Assembly: GCF_005796185.1 (NCBI RefSeq)
Contig: NZ_VAHM01000008.1
Span: 113,524 to 177,523, forward strand
Direction of reading: 5' to 3'
DNA: 64,000 nt
DNA from: Pseudarthrobacter sp. NamB4
GTDB taxonomy: Bacteria; Actinomycetota; Actinomycetes; Actinomycetales; Micrococcaceae
In this document: positions 45,087 through 53,977 of the stretch, piece after piece
Position numbering within the stretch: the stretch's first letter is position 1
How the letters are laid out: each line of letters begins with the position of its first letter
The notes under the pieces: generated by a model
Told to the model about the DNA's origin: nothing
The model's database searches: none
Seen by the model: the letters and a program-made list of their open reading frames with translations, nothing else
Made by a program: the position numbers and the translations under genes

Positions 45087-46240
45087 GCGCGGGCTCCTTC
45101 GGGCGATGCCGCCACGACGGCAGGGGGAGTGGCGGAAGCCGGAACAGCGACGGCGCGCAACCGCTCAGCCACACTCTCCGGGGTGGTGTCGTTGATGAAA
45201 GCGCCCATGGCTGCCTCCGATCCCGCGAGGTACTTCAGCTTATCGGCCGCCCGCCGCGGGGAGGTCAGCTGAAGGTGCAGGTAACCGGCAGGCCGCAGGA
45301 CGCCGTCCAGTGGTGCCTGGTGCCAGGCCGAGATGTAGGGGGTGGGCGTCGGGTATAGCCCGTCCACGCGCTTGAGCAGATCGAGGTAGACGGACGCGAG
45401 TTCATCCTTCTCCTCGCCGCTCAGGGCTGCCAGGTCCGGGACCTGGCGGTGGGGGACCAGGTGAATTTCCAGCGGCCATCGGGCTGCGAAGGGAACATAC
45501 GCGCTGAAGTTTTCTCCTTCCAGGACCATCCTGCTGCCGTCCTCGCGTTCGGATCGGAGCAGGGAACCGGTAAGGGTCTCCCGCCCGCCCCGGGCATCGT
45601 AGAACCTGCGGGCGGCGGCACCGAGGACCCCTGCACGCGGGGTGACATAGGGGTAGGCGTAGATCTGGCCGTGGGGGTGGTGAAGCGTCACACCGATGTC
45701 TGCGCCGCGGTTCTCGAACGGGAAAACCTGCTTGATCCCGGGGAGGGCGCTCAGTGCTTCCGTGCGCTGCGCCCACGCCTCAATGACGGTCCGGGACCGG
45801 GCTTCACCCAGTCCGCTGAAGGATCCGGTGTGTGAGGGCGTGAAAGCAACTACCTCACAGCGGCCGAACGCCGGCCCCTTGGTTCCCCAGGCGGGGTTGG
45901 GCGGTACCGGGCCCAACGCGGGTCCGAGTGAAGGGAAGCGGTTTTCAAACACCACCACGTCGTAGTCCGAGGCAGGGATTTCAGAAGGGTTGCTCGCCGT
46001 TGTGGGGCAGATGGGACACTGGTCCGCGGGGGGAAGGTGGGTCCGCGTCTGACGGTGTGCAGCGACGGCAACCCACTCATCAGTCAGTGCGTCATAGCGG
46101 ACCTCACCCGGTTCGCCCCTCGGGCGCAGGCCCCGGTGGTCTGTGGTAAGTTCCTTGGTCCGCGACTTCGGGAACCCGGCGTCGTCAAAGTAAATCAGCT
46201 CCCTGCCGTCGGAGAGCGTGGTGCTTGCGATACCTGTCAT
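45083..46240 (-). CDS. galT: Galactose-1-phosphate uridylyltransferase
   Basis: Swaps UMP from UDP-glucose to galactose-1-phosphate (HIT superfamily, Leloir pathway). The 385 residues have the metal site CPICPTTAS, VVFENRFPSLGPAL, and the catalytic HHPHGQIYAYPYVTPRA (His-Pro-His). LHLQLTSPRRAADKLKYLAG then SEAAMGAFIND matches the GalT C-terminus. ATG 46240 starts the galTK pair. Its AT-rich promoter region is shared with the divergent aldose epimerase and contains TTTGA-N9-TCAAA (46249-46267). Confidence 0.95.
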   Translation of the reverse strand: MTGIASTTLSDGRELIYFDDAGFPKSRTKELTTDHRGLRPRGEPGEVRYDALTDEWVAVAAHRQTRTHLPPADQCPICPTTASNPSEIPASDYDVVVFENRFPSLGPALGPVPPNPAWGTKGPAFGRCEVVAFTPSHTGSFSGLGEARSRTVIEAWAQRTEALSALPGIKQVFPFENRGADIGVTLHHPHGQIYAYPYVTPRAGVLGAAARRFYDARGGRETLTGSLLRSEREDGSRMVLEGENFSAYVPFAARWPLEIHLVPHRQVPDLAALSGEEKDELASVYLDLLKRVDGLYPTPTPYISAWHQAPLDGVLRPAGYLHLQLTSPRRAADKLKYLAGSEAAMGAFINDTTPESVAERLRAVAVPASATPPAVVAASPEGARA

Positions 46241-46248
46241 GGAAAAAG

Positions 46249-46267
46249 TTTGACATGTGCGATCAAA
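46249..46267. promoter_or_regulatory. Inverted repeat in the galT upstream region
   Basis: TTTGA (46249-46253) and TCAAA (46263-46267) spaced by 9, just upstream of galT and within an unusually A/T-rich stretch. A possible sugar-regulator site; no regulator gene is adjacent. Confidence 0.35.
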
Positions 46268-46336
46268 AAAGAATAGTTAACAACAAATCCTCACAAATTA
46301 CGATGGCGGCTATGCCCCTTATCGTCCAGACACCGG

Positions 46337-46342
46337 TACCGT
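46337..46342 (+). promoter_or_regulatory. -10-like element of the aldose epimerase gene
   Basis: TACCGT, 6 nt before ATG 46349. Confidence 0.45.
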
Positions 46343-46348
46343 AATGCC

Positions 46349-47308
46349 ATGAGTTCCAGTTCATCCCAGGAAAACAGTGCCGCTCCAACCCGACGGGCTT
46401 ATGCCACGGGCCGGCAGTACGAGATCCGCCGCGGCGACGCCCTGGCCGTAGTCACCGAGTTGGCGGCAGGACTGCGTTCCTTCAGCCGAGGCGGGACCCT
46501 CCTGACCGAGACCTACGCCGACGATCAGATTCCGCCAGGCGGCGCAGGGATCACGCTGGCCCCTTGGGCCAACCGGGTGGAGGACGGAGCCTGGCAGCTC
46601 GACGGCAAGAAGCAGCAGCTGGATATCACAGAGGTGGCCCGGAATAACGCCAGCCACGGCCTGCTCCGGAACTCCTCCTACGCTCTGGTGGACGAATCGC
46701 AGCACTCGGTCACGCTGGAAGCCACCATTTTTCCGCAGCACGGGTATCCCTTCCTGCTGCGTCACCGCGTGCAGTATCAGCTCGGGGAGGACCTCGGGCT
46801 TCTCGTGCGCCAGACCCTTGCCAGCGATGCCGCCGAGCCCGCCCCCTTCGTCCTGGGAGCCCATCCCTACCTCCGGCTGGGTGATGCGCCCGTGGAGGAC
46901 CTGGTGCTGACGGTAGCTGCCGACACACGTCTGGTTGCGGACAAACGCTTCATTCCGCGCAGTGCTGCCCCGGTCCAGGGGGACACGGACTTCAGGGCCG
47001 GCCTGGAGATCGCTGCACTGACGGTGGATGTCGCCCTGACAGACCTGCACTTTGAAGCAGGAAAAGCCCGGCACACGCTGGCAGCCCGTGACGGCAGCCA
47101 GGTGAGCCTGTGGCAGGACGAATCCTGCCGGTACGTCCACGTCTTTGTGAGCGACAGGTACCCCGGCCGCACCCGGGCGGTGGCCGTCGAACCCATGACG
47201 GGGCCTGCCAACGCCTTCAACTCCGGAGACGGACTCCGCTGGCTGCCGCCGGGCGGATCCTTCAGCATCGAATGGGGCATCGACTACAGCCCCAGCGTGG
47301 AAGGGTAG
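46349..47308 (+). CDS. Aldose 1-epimerase (galactose mutarotase family)
   Basis: Interconverts alpha and beta anomers of hexoses, supplying alpha-galactose to GalK. The 319 residues form one beta-sandwich domain: LAPWANRVEDGAWQL, ASHGLLRNSSYALV (catalytic-site His), PFVLGAHPYLRLGD (second His), VEPMTGPANAFNSGDGLRWL then PPGGSFSIEWG. The family includes broader sugar-phosphate epimerases, so galM is likely but not certain. It is divergent from galTK and shares the promoter region. Confidence 0.9.
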   Translation: MSSSSSQENSAAPTRRAYATGRQYEIRRGDALAVVTELAAGLRSFSRGGTLLTETYADDQIPPGGAGITLAPWANRVEDGAWQLDGKKQQLDITEVARNNASHGLLRNSSYALVDESQHSVTLEATIFPQHGYPFLLRHRVQYQLGEDLGLLVRQTLASDAAEPAPFVLGAHPYLRLGDAPVEDLVLTVAADTRLVADKRFIPRSAAPVQGDTDFRAGLEIAALTVDVALTDLHFEAGKARHTLAARDGSQVSLWQDESCRYVHVFVSDRYPGRTRAVAVEPMTGPANAFNSGDGLRWLPPGGSFSIEWGIDYSPSVEG

Positions 47309-47347
47309 CGGTTTCCCAATAAGCCGCGGCTGCGGAAGTATTAGGCT

Positions 47348-48676
47348 ATGACGCCAGCAGAGGATGCCGTTACCTCCCCCAGCCCTACTCCAGGACCGCA
47401 GTTGCCTGCCGCGGGCGAGCCACTGCGGGTCCTCGCCGACCGTGAACTGGACAGGGACATTCCCTACGGCATCCGCATCGCAGCCTCCTGGGCGTGGCGA
47501 CTTGGCCTGATCCTCCTGGTGGGTGGCGCGCTGGTCTGGCTGCTGAGCAAGATCAGCTTCCTCATTATTCCGGTCATGGTAGCTGCCCTCCTCGCCGGGC
47601 TCCTGAGCCCGGTGGTGGGGTGGCTCAAGCGCCACAGGCTCCCGTCCGGGGTGGCGGTTGCCGTCACCGTGCTGGGCTTCATCGGCCTGATAGCGGGATC
47701 GCTGGCGCTGGTGGGCAGGCAGCTGATCTCCGGGTTCGGCGAACTCTGGTCCGAGGCGCTGGCAGGGGTCAAGCAGATCCAGGGTTGGCTGTCGGATGGT
47801 CCGCTCCATCTCACTGCGGACCAGATGGACCAGTACCTGCAGGATGCAACCACCGCCTTGCAGAAAAATACCAGCAGCATCGTCAGCGGAGCCTTGTCCT
47901 TCGGCAGCACTGCCGGGCACTTTGCCGCCGGCCTGATCCTGGCCCTCTTCATCCTGATCTTCTTCCTGCTGGAAGGGGACCGCATCTGGGCCTTCCTGGT
48001 CCGGCTGCTTCCCAGGAAAGCCAGGGCGGCAACATTCGGCGCAGGGCGCAGGGGATGGGCGTCGATGGTCAGTTACGCACGCATCCAGATGTTCGTGGCC
48101 TTTGTGGACGCAGTGGGCATCGGGGTTGGTGCCGCCATTATCGGTGTTCCCCTCGCTCTTCCCCTCAGCGTGCTCGTCTTCATTGGTTCCTTCATTCCAA
48201 TCGTCGGCGCCCTCGTCACCGGCGCCATCGCGGTCCTGCTGGCCCTGGTGGCGAACGGCCCCATCAACGCCTTGATAATGCTTGGCATCGTGCTGCTCGT
48301 GCAGCAGCTGGAAAGCCACATCCTGCAGCCGCTGGTCATGGGCAAAGCAGTTGCCCTGCACCCGGTGGCAGTCATCCTTGCAGTGGCGGCCGGCTCCTAC
48401 CTTGCCGGCATCCCGGGCGCCCTGTTCTCGGTGCCCATCCTCGCCGTCGCAAACTCAGCCGTTCGCTATATCGCTGCCAGAACGTGGGAACATGAACAGG
48501 TGCCGGTATTCACCGGAGAGCCACTGACGGCAGGGGCGGACAACACCATCCGCGACGTCCAGCCGCCGGCAGCGCTCGGCCGCGGCAAAGGCGCCGCCGC
48601 CGGCACGAAAGCACAACATCCCGATACCCCTCCCTCTGCGGAGCCGGGGCCCGGGGCCGAATCCAGAGGAGAATAG
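47348..48676 (+). CDS. AI-2E family transporter
   Basis: A 442-residue membrane protein of the AI-2E/PerM (UPF0118) family, some of which export signals or ions. The hydrophilic N-terminus (about 45 residues) leads to paired helices (LGLILLVGGALVWLLSKISF, LIIPVMVAALLAGLLSPVVG), a central amphipathic region (YLQDATTALQKNTSSIV) and the C-terminal block PLSVLVFIGSFIPIVGALVT then QQLESHILQPLVMGKAVALH, the family hallmark. The tail is Pro/Ala-rich. ilvA follows after 3 nt. Confidence 0.88.
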   Translation: MTPAEDAVTSPSPTPGPQLPAAGEPLRVLADRELDRDIPYGIRIAASWAWRLGLILLVGGALVWLLSKISFLIIPVMVAALLAGLLSPVVGWLKRHRLPSGVAVAVTVLGFIGLIAGSLALVGRQLISGFGELWSEALAGVKQIQGWLSDGPLHLTADQMDQYLQDATTALQKNTSSIVSGALSFGSTAGHFAAGLILALFILIFFLLEGDRIWAFLVRLLPRKARAATFGAGRRGWASMVSYARIQMFVAFVDAVGIGVGAAIIGVPLALPLSVLVFIGSFIPIVGALVTGAIAVLLALVANGPINALIMLGIVLLVQQLESHILQPLVMGKAVALHPVAVILAVAAGSYLAGIPGALFSVPILAVANSAVRYIAARTWEHEQVPVFTGEPLTAGADNTIRDVQPPAALGRGKGAAAGTKAQHPDTPPSAEPGPGAESRGE

Positions 48677-48679
48677 TCC

Positions 48680-49918
48680 GTGAACGTCCTTGAAACCCTT
48701 CCCGTCACGCTGGACGATGTCCTGGAGGCGCAGAAGCTGCTCGACGGGATTATCACGCGCACGCCTGTGGAATCATCGCGGGCGCTGGGCACGATGGTGG
48801 GCGGGGACGTCTATTTCAAGTGCGAAAACCTCCAGCGGGCGGGTTCGTTCAAGGTCCGGGGGGCATACGTGCGGATGGCCCGGCTTTCCCCCGAGGAGAA
48901 AAAGCGCGGGGTGGTGGCCGCCTCCGCAGGCAATCACGCGCAGGGCGTGGCCGTTGCGGCCAAGAGCCTCGGCATCAAGGCGCGCATCTACATGCCGCTG
49001 GGCGTTGCCCTGCCCAAGCTGTCGGCCACCCGCAGCCACGGTGCGGAGGTCATCCTGCACGGGCACAATGTTGACGAAGCGCTCGCCGAAGCCCAGCGCT
49101 ACAGCAACGAAACAGGAATGGTCTTCGTCCATCCCTTTGACAACGTGGACGTCGTGGCGGGGCAGGGAACACTGGGCCTGGAAATCCTGGAACAGGTCCC
49201 GAACGTGGACACCATCCTCATGGGGGTGGGAGGCGGCGGACTCCTGGCGGGGGTCGCCGTCGCCGTCAAAGCCCGGGCAAGGGAGCTGGGACGGGAGATC
49301 CGCATCATCGGTGTCCAGGCGGAGAACGCTGCGGCTTACCCGCCGTCCCTCGCGGCCGACGCGCTGGTACCCCTGAAAAAGGTGTCCACCATGGCGGACG
49401 GCATTGCGGTCGGCCGGCCCGGCCAGCTTCCCTTCAGCATCATCCGTGAACTGGTGGACGATGTGGTGACGGTCAGCGAAGATTCACTGGCCCGTGCGCT
49501 GATCTTCCTGCTGGAGCGGGCCAAGATGGTAGTGGAACCCGCCGGCGCGGTGGGGGTTGCAGCGCTGATGAATGGCAAAATCGAAAATCCCGGAACCACG
49601 GTGGCGGTCCTGTCCGGCGGCAACATCGACCCCATGCTCATGCTCAAGGTCATCCAGCGGGGCCTCTCGGCCGCAGGGCGCTACATGACGGTCCGCATGA
49701 TGCTCGATGACCGTCCCGGTTCGCTGGCCACCATTGCCAGGATCATCGCCGAGAACGACGCCAACGTCACGGGCCTGGACCACACGCGGGTAGGTGGCTC
49801 CATCAGCATGGGGGACGTTTCCATCACCGTTAACCTGGAAACCAAGGGCCACCAGCATGGCGAGCAGGTACTCAGCGCCCTTCGTGCCGAAGGCTTCCAG
49901 CCCATCGTGGTGCATTAG
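48680..49918 (+). CDS. ilvA: Threonine ammonia-lyase, catabolic/short type
   Basis: Converts threonine to 2-oxobutanoate and ammonia, first step towards isoleucine. The 412 residues hold the PLP domain (Lys in KCENLQRAGSFKVRGAYVRM, SAGNHAQGVAVAAKSLGIKA, GVGGGGLLAGVA, SGGNIDPMLML) and one C-terminal ACT domain (VRMMLDDRPGSLATIARIIA, GDVSITVNLETKGHQHGEQV). One ACT domain rather than two is normal for this length. GTG 48680 has GGAGAA before it. It is close-packed with the AI-2E gene and followed after 8 nt by a rhomboid gene. Confidence 0.93.
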   Translation: MNVLETLPVTLDDVLEAQKLLDGIITRTPVESSRALGTMVGGDVYFKCENLQRAGSFKVRGAYVRMARLSPEEKKRGVVAASAGNHAQGVAVAAKSLGIKARIYMPLGVALPKLSATRSHGAEVILHGHNVDEALAEAQRYSNETGMVFVHPFDNVDVVAGQGTLGLEILEQVPNVDTILMGVGGGGLLAGVAVAVKARARELGREIRIIGVQAENAAAYPPSLAADALVPLKKVSTMADGIAVGRPGQLPFSIIRELVDDVVTVSEDSLARALIFLLERAKMVVEPAGAVGVAALMNGKIENPGTTVAVLSGGNIDPMLMLKVIQRGLSAAGRYMTVRMMLDDRPGSLATIARIIAENDANVTGLDHTRVGGSISMGDVSITVNLETKGHQHGEQVLSALRAEGFQPIVVH

Positions 49919-49926
49919 GACTGCCG

Positions 49927-50547
49927 GTGGCAGGGCTCATGGGAAACGGAAGTCCCGGGCAGCGGGGCACCGTTGCCGCCCGCGCTAAGGGCGGCCTGCT
50001 GGTGCTGGGCGGCTTTGTGGTTCTCCTTTTTGTCATCGAGATGGTGAACGCGCTGATGCTGCGCTCGCTGAACTGGACCTTCGGCCTGCGGCCCAGAAGC
50101 GCGGACGGGCTGCTGGACATCTTCACCTTCCCGCTGCTGCACGCAAACCTGAACCACCTGATGTCCAACAGCCTGCCGCTGATCATCTTCGGTTTCCTGG
50201 TGTTCCTCTCGGGACTCAGGGTATTCCTGACGGCCCTTGCCTTCAGCTGGCTTGGTTCCGGGATCGCCGTCTGGCTGATAGGCGACGGCGGTGTCACCGT
50301 GGGTGCCTCAGGGCTGGTCTTCGGGCTGTTTGCGTTCCTCCTGGTGCGCGGCTTCATCAACCGCAGCTGGCGCCAGATACTCCTGGCAGTTGTCCTGTTC
50401 ATGGGCTACGGGAGCATCCTGCTCGGCGTTCTGCCCATTGCGGCGGGATACGTCTCCTGGCAGGCCCATTTGGGCGGGGCCGCCGGGGGAGTGGTGGCCG
50501 CCTTGCTGCTCCGGCGCCGCAGCCGGGCCCGCGGAACTGCGCTGTAG
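49927..50547 (+). CDS. Rhomboid-family intramembrane protease
   Basis: 206 residues with six helices. The serine is S128 in GVTVGASGLVFGLFAF and the histidine H181 in SWQAHLGGAAGGVVAALL, the rhomboid dyad. LLHANLNHLMSNSLPLIIFG supplies the conserved H-x-x-x-N-x-x-H/N motif of helix 2. It should therefore be active in cutting membrane-anchored substrates. The GTG start at 49927 is used; no long N-terminal domain is present. It lies downstream of ilvA, probably in the same transcript, with a strong terminator after it. Confidence 0.9.
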   Translation: MAGLMGNGSPGQRGTVAARAKGGLLVLGGFVVLLFVIEMVNALMLRSLNWTFGLRPRSADGLLDIFTFPLLHANLNHLMSNSLPLIIFGFLVFLSGLRVFLTALAFSWLGSGIAVWLIGDGGVTVGASGLVFGLFAFLLVRGFINRSWRQILLAVVLFMGYGSILLGVLPIAAGYVSWQAHLGGAAGGVVAALLLRRRSRARGTAL

Positions 50548-50562
50548 GGTCTCCCGCCGCTT

Positions 50563-50607
50563 AAACACAAGGCTGGCCGTCCCTTCGGGACCGCCAGCCT
50601 TGTGTTT
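50563..50607. terminator. Bidirectional terminator, rhomboid and greA
   Basis: AAACACAAGGCTGGC pairs with GCCAGCCTTGTGTTT, with GTCCC/GGGAC inside and a TTC loop. Confidence 0.9.
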
Positions 50608-50619
50608 GCCTTTGCGGGG

Positions 50620-51114
50620 CTAAGCTGCGTACGGCTTGGCGGAGAGGATTTCCACCTTGATGTCCTTGCCGTTGGGCGCCACGTAGCTCAGAGTGTCACC
50701 TTCCTTGTGCCCCAGGATGGCGGCACCAAGCGGGGACTTCTCGCTGAAGACGTCCAGGTCCGAATCACCGGCAATTTCACGGGAACCGAGCAAAAAGGTC
50801 TCTTCGTCGCCGGCGATCCTGGCCACGACAATCATGCCGGGCTCCACAATTCCGTCGTCTGCCGGGGCCTCGCCCACGTGGGCGTCGCGGAGCAGCGCGG
50901 TCAGCTGGCGGATGCGGGCCTCAATTTTGCCCTGCTCTTCCTTGGCCGCGTGGTAGCCGCCGTTCTCCTTCAGGTCCCCCTCCTGACGGGCCTGGTCAAT
51001 CTTCTGGACGATCTCTGCCCGGCCAGGGCCGGAAAGGTGGTCCAGCTCTGCCTTCAGGCGGTCAAAAGCTTCCTGGGTGAGCCAGGCTGCAGCTGCGCTG
51101 TTGGTGGTAGACAC
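50620..51114 (-). CDS. greA: Transcription elongation factor GreA
   Basis: Rescues backtracked RNA polymerase by stimulating transcript cleavage. The 164 residues show the N-terminal coiled coil with the acidic tip QEGDLKENGGYHAAKEEQGK and IEARIRQL, and the C-terminal FKBP-like domain (GSREIAGDSDLDVFSEKSPL, GAAILGHKEGD). GTG 51114 is favoured because AGGAGAA is 4 nt upstream; the frame stays open a further 10 codons. It is convergent with the rhomboid gene. Confidence 0.95.
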   Translation of the reverse strand: MSTTNSAAAAWLTQEAFDRLKAELDHLSGPGRAEIVQKIDQARQEGDLKENGGYHAAKEEQGKIEARIRQLTALLRDAHVGEAPADDGIVEPGMIVVARIAGDEETFLLGSREIAGDSDLDVFSEKSPLGAAILGHKEGDTLSYVAPNGKDIKVEILSAKPYAA

Positions 51115-51270
51115 GGACTTCTCCTCTAGTGGTCCTACATGCAAAAGACCCCGCCACGGTGGCCACTTGTGGAACAGTAACCAGCTCAGCGGGGTAAAGG
51201 TATTGCTCCATTGTAGTCAATCACTTGGACATAACCCAACTAGGAAGCGGTGCGCATCACACTCTGGCCG

Positions 51271-51723
51271 CTAAGCGTTGGAAGCCCAGCAGCTGTCCAC
51301 CACTCCGGACACGGCGAGTGACTCGGTGCGCACGGCCACCCGCTGGGCAACTGTCCGCCCGCCGTCGGCCGTTCCATTGCCCTCTCCGGGAGGAATGTCC
51401 ACAACCTTCCAGCCCACAATGGCGAATTTGGAATCCAGTGCCTTGACCGCGCACTTGACCGGTGTACCAGGTTCACGAGTCACCTGGAAGTCCACTTCCG
51501 CCAGCGTGGCATCGGTGGTGCTGTAGCCGACGTCCTTGAACGAAACGTCGGACAAGGACTGGGAGGTGGAAACCCAGGCTAGAAACCCGATTCCCACGGC
51601 CAGTGCCGCACCGCCCAGAATGCGTTTGGTCCCGGGCTTGATGCTGCGCTTTTGGGTGCCATACCGATTGGCTAGGCTAGTGTCTGCAGGCGTGGGTTGG
51701 GCCGGCTGGTCCGGGAGAGTCAC
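51271..51723 (-). CDS. DUF4307 single-pass membrane protein
   Basis: A 150-residue actinobacterial protein of unknown role. After a hydrophilic start (LANRYGTQKRSIKPGTKR) there is one helix (ILGGAALAVGIGFLAWVSTS) and an outer domain (STTDATLAEVDFQVTREPGT, then PVKCAVKALDSKFAIVGWKV). The domain has two cysteines, one in the middle and one near the C-terminus, which could pair. DUF4307 genes commonly lie beside mca in actinobacteria, as here (divergent). TAAACT 6 nt before the GTG supports a leaderless start. Confidence 0.85.
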   Translation of the reverse strand: MTLPDQPAQPTPADTSLANRYGTQKRSIKPGTKRILGGAALAVGIGFLAWVSTSQSLSDVSFKDVGYSTTDATLAEVDFQVTREPGTPVKCAVKALDSKFAIVGWKVVDIPPGEGNGTADGGRTVAQRVAVRTESLAVSGVVDSCWASNA

Positions 51724-51729
51724 CAGACC

Positions 51730-51735
51730 AGTTTA
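51730..51735 (-). promoter_or_regulatory. -10-like element of the DUF4307 gene
   Basis: TAAACT on the minus strand, 6 nt before GTG 51723. Confidence 0.5.
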
Positions 51736-51846
51736 GTGCCCTTCCGGCAGAGGCTGGTTATGCAGCAGCCCCGGCAGGCAACCGCCGCACTCAAGCGATC
51801 CGTCCAGCATCCACTGGCAGCAAAAAGAATAAGGAGCCGTCCTTCC

Positions 51847-52752
51847 ATGACAGCGTCCAGCAACTCCCCGGCGTCGCTAAGGCTGCTTGCAGTCCACGCC
51901 CACCCGGATGACGAGTCCAGCAAAGGCGCTGCGACAATGGCCAAGTACGCAGCTTCCGGTGTTGACGTGCTGGTAGCCACGTGCACTGATGGCTCCCGGG
52001 GGGACATCCAGAACCCTGCCGTCGAGGACGAGCCGCATCCCAAGCGCGACATGGCCGGTGCCCGGCGCCTGGAGATGGAACGGGCAGCGGCAATCCTGGG
52101 CATCAGGCAGCGGTGGCTGGGCTTCGTGGACTCCGGCCTCCCGGAAGGCGACCCGCTTCCCCCGCTTCCCGCGGGATCTTTCGCCACGCTGCCGCTCCAC
52201 CAGGCTGCCGCGCCCCTGGTGCGGCTGGTCCGGTCGTTCAAGCCGCATGTCATCCTCAGCTATGACGAAAACGGAGGTTACCCCCATCCGGACCACATTA
52301 TGGCGCACCGGGTGGCAGTGGAGGCCTTCGAATCGGCAGGGGACCCGTCACGTTATCCGGAAGCCGGAGAGCCCTGGGAGCCCAGCAAGCTCTACTACGA
52401 CAGGGCATTCAGCCCGGAACGCTTCCGTGCGCTGCATTTTGCCTTGGAGGAAGCCGGCCTGCAGTCCCCGTACGCGGAGCGGCTCGCGGCCTGGCTGGAG
52501 TCGGACGCGGAAGGGCACACTCCGCCTCCTGCGACGCACCCCACCACCACGCAGGTGGACTGCGGGGACTTCTTCGAGGTGCGGGATGACGCCCTCCGCG
52601 CGCACCGGACCCAGGTGGATCCGCTGGGGTTCTTTTTTGCCGTATCGCCGGAGATGCAGCGCCGGGCCTGGCCATGGGAAGACTACTCCCTGATCAAGTC
52701 AAGGGTTCCTTCGGAGCTCCCGGAGCGGGACCTGTTCGCCGGGCTAAGATAG
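51847..52752 (+). CDS. mca: Mycothiol S-conjugate amidase
   Basis: A zinc amidase that cleaves mycothiol-toxin conjugates to mercapturic acids. The 301 residues carry LLAVHAHPDDESSKGAATMA (Zn ligands H19 and D22), VLVATCTDGSRGDIQNPA, VILSYDENGGYPHPDHIMAH (third ligand) and a long C-terminal domain ending in DPLGFFFAVSPEMQRRAWPW. That C-terminus and the GSRGDIQNP block fit Mca better than MshB. AAGGAG precedes ATG 51847. It is direct evidence that the organism uses mycothiol, an actinobacterial thiol. Confidence 0.9.
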   Translation: MTASSNSPASLRLLAVHAHPDDESSKGAATMAKYAASGVDVLVATCTDGSRGDIQNPAVEDEPHPKRDMAGARRLEMERAAAILGIRQRWLGFVDSGLPEGDPLPPLPAGSFATLPLHQAAAPLVRLVRSFKPHVILSYDENGGYPHPDHIMAHRVAVEAFESAGDPSRYPEAGEPWEPSKLYYDRAFSPERFRALHFALEEAGLQSPYAERLAAWLESDAEGHTPPPATHPTTTQVDCGDFFEVRDDALRAHRTQVDPLGFFFAVSPEMQRRAWPWEDYSLIKSRVPSELPERDLFAGLR

Positions 52753-52848
52753 AAACAGCCGGCATTTCTATGCCGCGTAGAAGATAGGGTATGGCCCCGC
52801 CTTCACATCCGCGGCCGCTGCCATCCGCTCCACAGAAGGTAAATCACC

Positions 52849-53214
52849 GTGCATCATCTGCTCCTCAGCCTGGCCACCACCCCGACGCCGCTGCCCACGC
52901 CCAGCCTGCGCGAAGGTATTTCCGAGGACCAGGTCACGCCCGGCCTGTTGGGCTTCATCATGACGGCGTTCTTCGTGGTTGCCACGGCACTGCTGATCGT
53001 GGACATGGTGCGGCGCATTCGCCGCGTCCGCTACCGCGCCCAGGTTGAGGAAGAACGCCTGGCTGCCGCTGCCGCGGCTGACGTTGAGGCTGCCGACGCC
53101 GCTGACGGCGGCGGCAGCGGGAACGCAGGGCCCGGCCGAGTGCAGGAAGCAGGTTCCACCCAGGAAACGGCCGACGGCGGCACAGACCTAGGGCAGGGTG
53201 AGCAGCGGCGCTGA
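52849..53214 (+). CDS. Small single-pass membrane protein, unrecognised
   Basis: I do not recognise a family. 121 residues: a short outer N-terminus with Thr/Pro, one helix (LLGFIMTAFFVVATALLIVD), a basic stop-transfer MVRRIRRVRYRAQ, then an acidic Ala/Gly-rich cytosolic tail that is probably disordered. GTG 52849 is preceded by AGAAGG at 9-10 nt. It lies downstream of mca on the same strand and is convergent with the hemolysin III gene. Confidence 0.65.
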   Translation: MHHLLLSLATTPTPLPTPSLREGISEDQVTPGLLGFIMTAFFVVATALLIVDMVRRIRRVRYRAQVEEERLAAAAAADVEAADAADGGGSGNAGPGRVQEAGSTQETADGGTDLGQGEQRR

Positions 53215-53220
53215 GCCGCC

Positions 53221-53967
53221 TCAGTCCAGGACGGCCGTGGCTATGGCTGCATAATGTGCCGCAAAGGCGACCACGGTCAGTGCGTGGAAGAGTTCATGGA
53301 ACCCGAAGTGGTGATAGCTGAAGTTTGGCCTCTTCAGGGCGTAGAAGACTGCTCCCGTGATGTACAGAATGCCGCCCACGCAGATAAGCATGGCCGCGGG
53401 AATGCTGGCCTGGAAGAACTGCGGCAGGTAGAAAAGGGCCCCGCACCCCAGTGCTATGTAGATGGGCACGTACAGCCAGCGGGGCGCGTCCGTCCACAAC
53501 AGCCGGAACAGTACGCCCAGGATCGCCCCGGACCAGATGACCCAGAGCAGCAGCACCGCCTGGGGCCGCTCAAGGAGCGTCCAGGCCAGGGGCGTGTACG
53601 TTCCGGCGATGACCAGCATGATGTTGGTGTGGTCCAACCGCTTGAGGATGATCTTGACCCGCGGGGACCAGTTTCCCCTGTGGTACACGGCGCTGACTCC
53701 GAACAGCATGACCCCGGTGGCTGCGTAGATGGCCGAGGTGGCCTTCCGGTCCGCGGTGGGGGCCATGGCTACCAGGATGATTCCTGCCACGAGTGCCAGC
53801 GGTGCAGTCACCGTGTGGATCCAGCCGCGCCATTTTGGCTTGATCATCAGGAGCTCGGCCAGCCGGACAGCTGCCTCATCCATGGCGTTCGTTGCGGGAC
53901 CGGTTGCCGTGCTGCTGTGCTCCTCTGGCTGCGGCGTCCGCGAGGTATCCGGGGTGTCGCTGTTCAT
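53221..53967 (-). CDS. Hemolysin III / PAQR-family membrane protein
   Basis: 248 residues with seven helices of the hemolysin III/YqfA (PAQR) family. Conserved sites are KPKWRGWIHTVTAPLALVAG (start of helix 1), FGVSAVYHRGNWSP with KRLDHTNIMLVIAGTYTPL, and the C-terminal FHELFHALTVVAFAAHYAAI whose histidines form the proposed Zn site. Some members are hydrolase-like ceramidase relatives; function here is unknown. ATG 53967 follows a hydrophilic lead of about 35 residues. A TetR-like palindrome overlaps its probable -10. Confidence 0.87.
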   Translation of the reverse strand: MNSDTPDTSRTPQPEEHSSTATGPATNAMDEAAVRLAELLMIKPKWRGWIHTVTAPLALVAGIILVAMAPTADRKATSAIYAATGVMLFGVSAVYHRGNWSPRVKIILKRLDHTNIMLVIAGTYTPLAWTLLERPQAVLLLWVIWSGAILGVLFRLLWTDAPRWLYVPIYIALGCGALFYLPQFFQASIPAAMLICVGGILYITGAVFYALKRPNFSYHHFGFHELFHALTVVAFAAHYAAIATAVLD

Positions 53968-53977
53968 GGTCCCACAA

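Noticed and set aside
47342..47347. TAGGCT as leaderless promoter of the AI-2E gene
   Set aside because: It touches the ATG with no spacer, so transcription would start inside the gene. Probably chance.
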